Shown here in pieces: positions 44,439 to 48,557 of a stretch of DNA of 48,557 bases; position 1 is the stretch's first letter, and every line of letters begins with the position of its first letter. A program made the position numbers and the translations under genes. Source of the stretch: Planctomycetota bacterium (GTDB lineage: Bacteria > Planctomycetota > UBA1135 > GCA-002686595); assembly GCA_016779225.1 (NCBI GenBank), contig JADHNZ010000024.1, forward strand, positions 1-48,557. The letters run 5' to 3'. The notes under the pieces are model-generated. The model had not been told where the DNA came from. It saw nothing but the letters and a program-made list of their open reading frames with translations, and did not search any database.

Positions 44439-45602
44439 TCAGCCCCTGCGAGACTCGAGGAAGCGCCCAAGGCGCTTGAGGGCGCGCTCGAGGTCCGGCT
44501 CGCCCAGGGCGTACGACAGGCGGACATGCGAGTCCATCCCGAACACTGAGCCGGGCACGAGCACCAGCTGCTCGGACTCCAGCAGGTCGGCGCAGAGGCC
44601 CTCGGAGCCGCGCTCGTCCAGGAACGGCGTGGCGTCGGGGAAGGCGTAGAACGCTCCGCCGGGAAGGGTGCACTCCAGGCCCAGCTCGCGCAGGCCCGCC
44701 ACGAGGAGGTCGCGACGACGCTGGAAGGCCGCGACCCAGCCAGCGACCTCGGCGGGCTCTTCGAGGAGCGCGGACTCCCAGGCGTCCTGCGACAGGGCGT
44801 TGGGACAGCCCGTCGTCTCGCTCTGGATGTTCGTGATGGCCTGCACATGGGCCTCGGGGCCGAGCACGCAGCCGATGCGGAAGCCGGTCATGGCGAGGCT
44901 CTTGCTCGCGCCGTCCACGGCCAGCACGCGCTCGCGCGCGCCCTCGCCCAGGCTGAGGGGGCTCGTCGCCGGACGGTCGCCGTAGGTCAGCCGACGGTAG
45001 ATCTCGTCCGAGATCACCCACAGATCGTGCTCCTCGGCGATGGCGAGGATCCCGCGCAGCTCCTCGTCGCTCCACACGAAGCCGCTGGGGTTGGTGGGGG
45101 AGTTGAGCATGACCCCCCGCGCGCCCCGTGCGGCCGCTGCGATGGCGTCCAGGTCGGGCCCCAGGTCGGCCCGCGGCGCGACGCGCACGGGCTCGGCACC
45201 GACCCAGCGGACCGCCGCGTCGTAGCTGCCCCAGACGGGCTCGAGGAGGAGCACCCGGTCCCCGGGTTCGGTGAGGGCGACCAGCGCCAGGTTGAGGGCG
45301 TGCTTGCAGGAGTGGGTGACCACCACCTGCGACGGGGACAGCTCGATCCCGCGGCTGCGGCCGGCAGCCCCCGCGAGGGCGGCCCGGAGGGAGGCCGTGC
45401 CTCCAGCCGGCGTGTACCGCACGCGGCCGTCGGCCACGCTGACCCGCACGGCCTCGCGAACGGCCTCGGGCGTGGAGAAGTCCGGCTCGCCCACGGCCAT
45501 GGAGACCACATCCAGGCCGGAGGCAGCCATCTCCTTGGCCCGGGTGGCGAGGGCGAGCGTCGCCGAACCGGCCACTGAGGATGCGCGCTGGCTGACCTTC
45601 AT
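44439..45602 (-). CDS. class I PLP-dependent aminotransferase (aspartate-type)
   Basis: 387 residues from the ATG at 45602. Fold type I features: N171 in NSPTNPSG, D199 and Y202 in SDEIYRRL, the Schiff-base Lys K234 in DGASKSLAMTGFR and the substrate-carboxylate Arg in HVRLSYA. VGEPDFSTP near the N-terminus is typical of the AspB-like subgroup (bacterial aspartate or broad aminotransferase). The keto-acid pair cannot be fixed from sequence. The upstream frame continues to 45815 but would overlap the divergent gene; 45602 gives the normal family length. Confidence 0.88.
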   Translation of the reverse strand: MKVSQRASSVAGSATLALATRAKEMAASGLDVVSMAVGEPDFSTPEAVREAVRVSVADGRVRYTPAGGTASLRAALAGAAGRSRGIELSPSQVVVTHSCKHALNLALVALTEPGDRVLLLEPVWGSYDAAVRWVGAEPVRVAPRADLGPDLDAIAAAARGARGVMLNSPTNPSGFVWSDEELRGILAIAEEHDLWVISDEIYRRLTYGDRPATSPLSLGEGARERVLAVDGASKSLAMTGFRIGCVLGPEAHVQAITNIQSETTGCPNALSQDAWESALLEEPAEVAGWVAAFQRRRDLLVAGLRELGLECTLPGGAFYAFPDATPFLDERGSEGLCADLLESEQLVLVPGSVFGMDSHVRLSYALGEPDLERALKRLGRFLESRRG

Positions 45603-45777
45603 GAAGCGATGATCCTGCCACGCTGCGGCGGCTCGTGTCGAGGGAGCCGGCGGGCTCTCGGCGGGATCCTCTCGGTTTCGGGGAAGGAACCCCCTCCTCC
45701 TGCGTCCCGGACCCGTTGTCTCGTACCCTCCTCGCCGGCCCGCCAGCCGCCTCCACGCCGGTCGGGCCCCCATCCCC

Positions 45778-47814
45778 ATGAGCCAGAGCAAGCGCCTCCT
45801 GAAGATCGCCGGCATCGTGCTGGGCCTGGTCCTCCTGTTCGGCTACCTCGCCTTCTCGACGCTGCTCTTCAGCCCCACGGAGGGCAGCTGGAAGTACCGC
45901 ATCTCGGCCCTGGTCCCACGGACCGTGGATGTCTATGTGGCCAAGGCCAAGCTCGAGGACTGGTTCGCGCCGTTCCCCGAGCCTCGGCTGCTGCAGACCG
46001 TGGCGGACACGGAGGCCTGGCGCGCGTTCGAGGGCTCCTCCGAGCAGGAGGCCCTGCTGCGCGAGGCCGGCATCGCGGAGGCGCTCGCGCAGCTCGAGGA
46101 GGCCCTGTCCCAGGCGCCGGTCCAGGTCGACCCGCTTAGCCTGTTCGGGGGCCGCGAGGTCGCGGTGGCAGGGGACCTCGAGGGCAAGCGCGCGGCCAAC
46201 GCCGACTGGGCCCTGTACGGGCGCGTCGACTTCTTCGGCAAGCTCGCCGTCTCCCTGCTGCCCAGGCTCAACCTCTCCGGGCAGGGAGTGGAGGTGGAGG
46301 CGCTCGACTCCGGCGCCCTCAAGCTCTCGGGTCGCGCGCTGCAGCGCGAGCTGTTCCTTGGCCGCGTCCAGGATGTGGTGATCGTCGGCACCAGCGTCGG
46401 CTTCGTGGACGAGGCCCTCGCCCTCTCCCAGACCTCAGGCGAGAACTCCCTGCGCCTGGCGACGACCTACGAGGGGCCCGTCGTGGCGGCGATGGGACCG
46501 GACCAGACCGAGGTCGAGGTGTTCGCCAACCTGCGCACGACCTTCGAGTCCCTCGAGCTGCCGGATCCCTGGCCCGACCCGAAGTCCACCAGCTTTGCCC
46601 AGGCCTTCCTCGCCCGACTCATCCAGGCGCCGGCCTGCAAGAACGCCGCCGGCATCATCGGCTTCGACGGTGGCCTCTCCGTCGACCTCTCGGGCACCTT
46701 CTCCTCCGAGAAGATCACGCCCTTCCAGCAGCGCGTCTACCGCGAGAAGGGGTTCGAGCACGAGCAGGTCCTCCAGCGCGTCGCGCGCATGGCGCCCGCG
46801 GACACCGCCGTGCTGGCCTACCTCCACGGACCCGTGGCGGACCTCCTGCGCGAGGCGCTCGCCTCGCTGGAGCCCGCGCTGCGCCAGAACCTCGAGGATG
46901 TGTTCCGTGCCACCGGGCGTTGGGCCTCCCTCGACGCGCTCATCGGCGAGATCGGCGAGGCCGCGCACGATCGGCTGCTGCTGATCGTGCGCGAGAACGA
47001 CTACGGGCCCATCCGCGCCCTGAGCGAGTCCACGGGCGAGGAGATGAGCCCGGAGTCGGACGGCCAGACCGTCTTCGCCTTCACGCTGGTCACCTGGCTG
47101 CGAGGAGAGACCGGGGTGGACACCGTCAACTCCATCCGCGACGCCATCGGGCGCAACCCCGATAAGTTCGGCCTCAAGGGCGGAGTCCCCGGCGATCCCG
47201 GGTACTACCGCTACGAGGAGGCCGGCATGGACACGCGCGAGTTCTGGTCACCCTTCGTGCCGGGCACCGGGATGGTCGCGACCCTCATCGACGACGAGGG
47301 ACGCTGCATCATCACCAACCACGAGCGCATGTTCCGCCAGGTGATCAACTGCCTCACGCGCCAGGAGCGCTCCCTGGCCGAGGATCCGACCTTCCAGGCC
47401 CTGCTCAACTCCTCGACGCCGTCCTCCAATCTGCTGCTGTGGGTCAACCCCCGCGCGGCGGCCTCGACCCTCGACGAGCTCGCCAAGGCCCAGGTGGACC
47501 TGGACCTGCGCAACGCGATCGACTGGACGCGCGAGCGACGACGCGTCGAGCTCGATGTGCTGCCCACCATGTTCCCGGGCAAGCAGCGCAACCAGCTCAG
47601 CGCCGAGGAGCGCACGCGCCTCGACGACGCCATCGATGTGGAGCTCCAGGACTGGTTCCGCGAGCACTCCCGCGCGCAGCGCCCGCTGCTCGAGGCAGAG
47701 GCCGCGAGGCGGACCACCTACCTCCGCACGGTGTCGGCGCTGCTCGCCAGCCTGCGCGTGGATCCGCGGGACTTCAGCTTCTCGCTGCGCGCCCTGACGC
47801 CGTTCGACGAGTGA
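45778..47814 (+). CDS. large membrane-anchored protein of unknown function
   Basis: 678 residues. A single hydrophobic segment at about 9-31 (IAGIVLGLVLLFGYLAFSTL) follows a Lys/Arg start and looks like an uncleaved anchor, with the rest outside the membrane. The remainder is a mixed alpha/beta domain with charged helices (EALLREAGIAEALAQLEEAL) and no motif I recognise; Cys residues are few. The codon use and full-length open frame make it a real gene. It diverges from the aminotransferase gene with 175 bases between them. Possibly one of the planctomycete-specific families of anchored proteins; no function claimed. Confidence 0.7.
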   Translation: MSQSKRLLKIAGIVLGLVLLFGYLAFSTLLFSPTEGSWKYRISALVPRTVDVYVAKAKLEDWFAPFPEPRLLQTVADTEAWRAFEGSSEQEALLREAGIAEALAQLEEALSQAPVQVDPLSLFGGREVAVAGDLEGKRAANADWALYGRVDFFGKLAVSLLPRLNLSGQGVEVEALDSGALKLSGRALQRELFLGRVQDVVIVGTSVGFVDEALALSQTSGENSLRLATTYEGPVVAAMGPDQTEVEVFANLRTTFESLELPDPWPDPKSTSFAQAFLARLIQAPACKNAAGIIGFDGGLSVDLSGTFSSEKITPFQQRVYREKGFEHEQVLQRVARMAPADTAVLAYLHGPVADLLREALASLEPALRQNLEDVFRATGRWASLDALIGEIGEAAHDRLLLIVRENDYGPIRALSESTGEEMSPESDGQTVFAFTLVTWLRGETGVDTVNSIRDAIGRNPDKFGLKGGVPGDPGYYRYEEAGMDTREFWSPFVPGTGMVATLIDDEGRCIITNHERMFRQVINCLTRQERSLAEDPTFQALLNSSTPSSNLLLWVNPRAAASTLDELAKAQVDLDLRNAIDWTRERRRVELDVLPTMFPGKQRNQLSAEERTRLDDAIDVELQDWFREHSRAQRPLLEAEAARRTTYLRTVSALLASLRVDPRDFSFSLRALTPFDE

Positions 47815-48202
47815 GCCCCCGCCAGGCGCGGACCCGCGCTGCCCGCGACTCCAGGTTCTGACTCAGGGCGAGACTTGGCGGTTCGCCTCCTCGCCATGGG
47901 GTGAGACCTGCTTCCGCGTCGAGGCATTGGGGCGGCGCCGCGGGCGTTGGCCTCCGCGGCCGAGGCCTCGCTCGGCTGGGGGGAAGTGCCGACGGAGCGG
48001 TCGCTCTGGAGCGGCCCGAGCTCGAGAGCGCGGTGACGGTTCGCGGTCAGGGCCCCGTCTGCGGGGACGGCGGCGGGCCTGTGCAGTCGGCTGCGCGCGA
48101 GGCGTCGTCCTGGAGGCTCCTCGCTGGCGAGGGCGTGCGACGGCTCGTTCGGGGCTAGAGGCCGCGGGCGCGGCCCCGTGGCCGCGCGCGAACGAGCGAG
48201 AG
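47815..48202. other. 388-base region with no gene recognised
   Basis: Between the membrane-anchored gene and the tRNA. It is GC-rich, with short open frames that do not show the window's coding pattern. GCGCGG-AC-CCGCGC just after the gene could help end transcription, and a hairpin at 48168 serves the tRNA. I see nothing else. Confidence 0.5.
48168..48187 (-). terminator. hairpin downstream of tRNA-Leu
   Basis: Perfect 8-base arms GCGCGGCC (48168-48175) and GGCCGCGC (48180-48187) with a 4-base loop, 15 bases beyond the 3' end of the tRNA on the minus strand. Confidence 0.6.
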
Positions 48203-48289
48203 TGGTGCCCGGAACTGGAATCGAACCAGCACGGGTTTTACCCCACAAGATCCTTAGTCTTGCGCGTCTACCAATTCCGCCACCCGGGC
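48203..48289 (-). tRNA. tRNA-Leu, anticodon AAG
   Basis: Class II tRNA of 87 bases on the minus strand, with encoded CCA (48203-48205). The acceptor stem GCCCGGG pairs with TCCGGGC (one G-U), with A73 as discriminator, correct for leucine. The D arm has GGTAGACGC. The anticodon stem CAAGA/TCTTG encloses the loop CTAAGGA, so the anticodon is AAG (codon CTT). The long variable arm GGGGTAAAACCC and the TTCGATT T-loop fit leucine. A GAG anticodon would be usual in a high-GC genome; AAG needs A34 or inosine at the wobble position. Confidence 0.9.
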
Positions 48290-48334
48290 ACCCAAGTTGT
48301 CGCGACGGCCGCGACCGAGGCCGCGCCGATGCTC

Positions 48335-48353
48335 GATCGGGCGAGGCCCGATC
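48335..48353. repeat. perfect inverted repeat upstream of tRNA-Leu
   Basis: GATCGGGC-GAG-GCCCGATC, 8-base arms with a 3-base loop, 46 bases upstream of the tRNA 5' end. It may terminate a transcript entering from the right or be an operator. Confidence 0.45.
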
Positions 48354-48557
48354 GCGCGTCCCGCGCGCTGCGGGTCACCCTGGTAGGGGCGGCCCAAGGA
48401 CCGCTGGCGGGGTGACGAGCGGGGCCGAGGCCCCACGCGGGGCGCGAAGGTTAGCCAGAGAATGCCCCCTCTGCAAGTGGACCCGCGGGGACTCGTCCTA
48501 GAATCCCGCGCCCTTCGAGGGAGCCGGGCCTGCCAGGCAGCGCAGGAGCCCCCTCGA

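Noticed and set aside
47901-48158. Short plus-strand frame of 85 residues before the tRNA
   Set aside because: No ribosome site, no motif and composition unlike the coding sequences of the window.

Overview
The window is very GC-rich (about 70 percent by eye), gene-dense bacterial chromosome with no sign of phage, IS or CRISPR. I infer a member of Planctomycetota, possibly near the Saltatorellus/Poly30-type lineages. The reasons are an ECF sigma / zinc-finger anti-sigma / CHAT-protease operon, secreted proteins with outer-membrane partners, a DUF481 protein, and a secreted subtilase ending in a C-terminal domain I recall from that group. The assignment rests on memory and was not searched.

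Layout. 1-5760 (minus): the start of a type IV pilin-like protein at the left edge, a FadE-type acyl-CoA dehydrogenase, a methyltransferase/kinase-like fusion and a membrane protein. 5823-7290: a nitrilase-family amidase facing a small secreted protein across a hairpin. 7443-11502 (minus): three genes joined by ATGA overlaps encoding an ECF sigma factor, a membrane anti-sigma factor and a TPR-CHAT protease. 11975-22302 (plus): a long, tightly spaced run: thiolase, 3-hydroxybutyryl-CoA dehydrogenase, acyl-CoA dehydrogenase, MeaB-type GTPase, a two-subunit B12 mutase with the isobutyryl-CoA mutase signature, a small HTH protein, a second acyl-CoA dehydrogenase, an MBL hydrolase, a BtuF-like protein and a DUF481 barrel. 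It ends at a strong hairpin. 22417-25736 (minus): ispH, an overlapping ferredoxin gene and a DEAD-box helicase. 25922-28642: exonuclease III, a GT-C type membrane protein and a LON-N domain protein. 28725-29627 (minus): a SirB1-like protein. 29825-34297 (plus): a second fatty-acid operon (thiolase, 3-hydroxyacyl-CoA dehydrogenase, enoyl-CoA hydratase) with two cyclophilins inserted. 34433-38740: a third thiolase followed by a swivel-first LeuD-LeuC fusion and a LeuB-like dehydrogenase. 38939-47814: a secreted subtilase, a porin-like protein, an HD phosphohydrolase, an aminotransferase and a large membrane-anchored orphan. A tRNA-Leu with anticodon AAG lies at 48203-48289.

How the genes work together. 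The 11975-19864 genes, plus the enoyl-CoA hydratase at 33509, would carry isobutyryl-CoA (from valine) through butyryl-CoA, crotonyl-CoA and 3-hydroxybutyryl-CoA to acetyl-CoA. The mutase would be supported by its own G-protein chaperone and perhaps by the corrinoid-binding protein encoded downstream. A sequence-wide signal cuts across all genes: the tetranucleotide ACGT is almost absent (I found four copies), and Asp, Asn, His and Tyr codons switch from NAC to NAT in front of Val codons.
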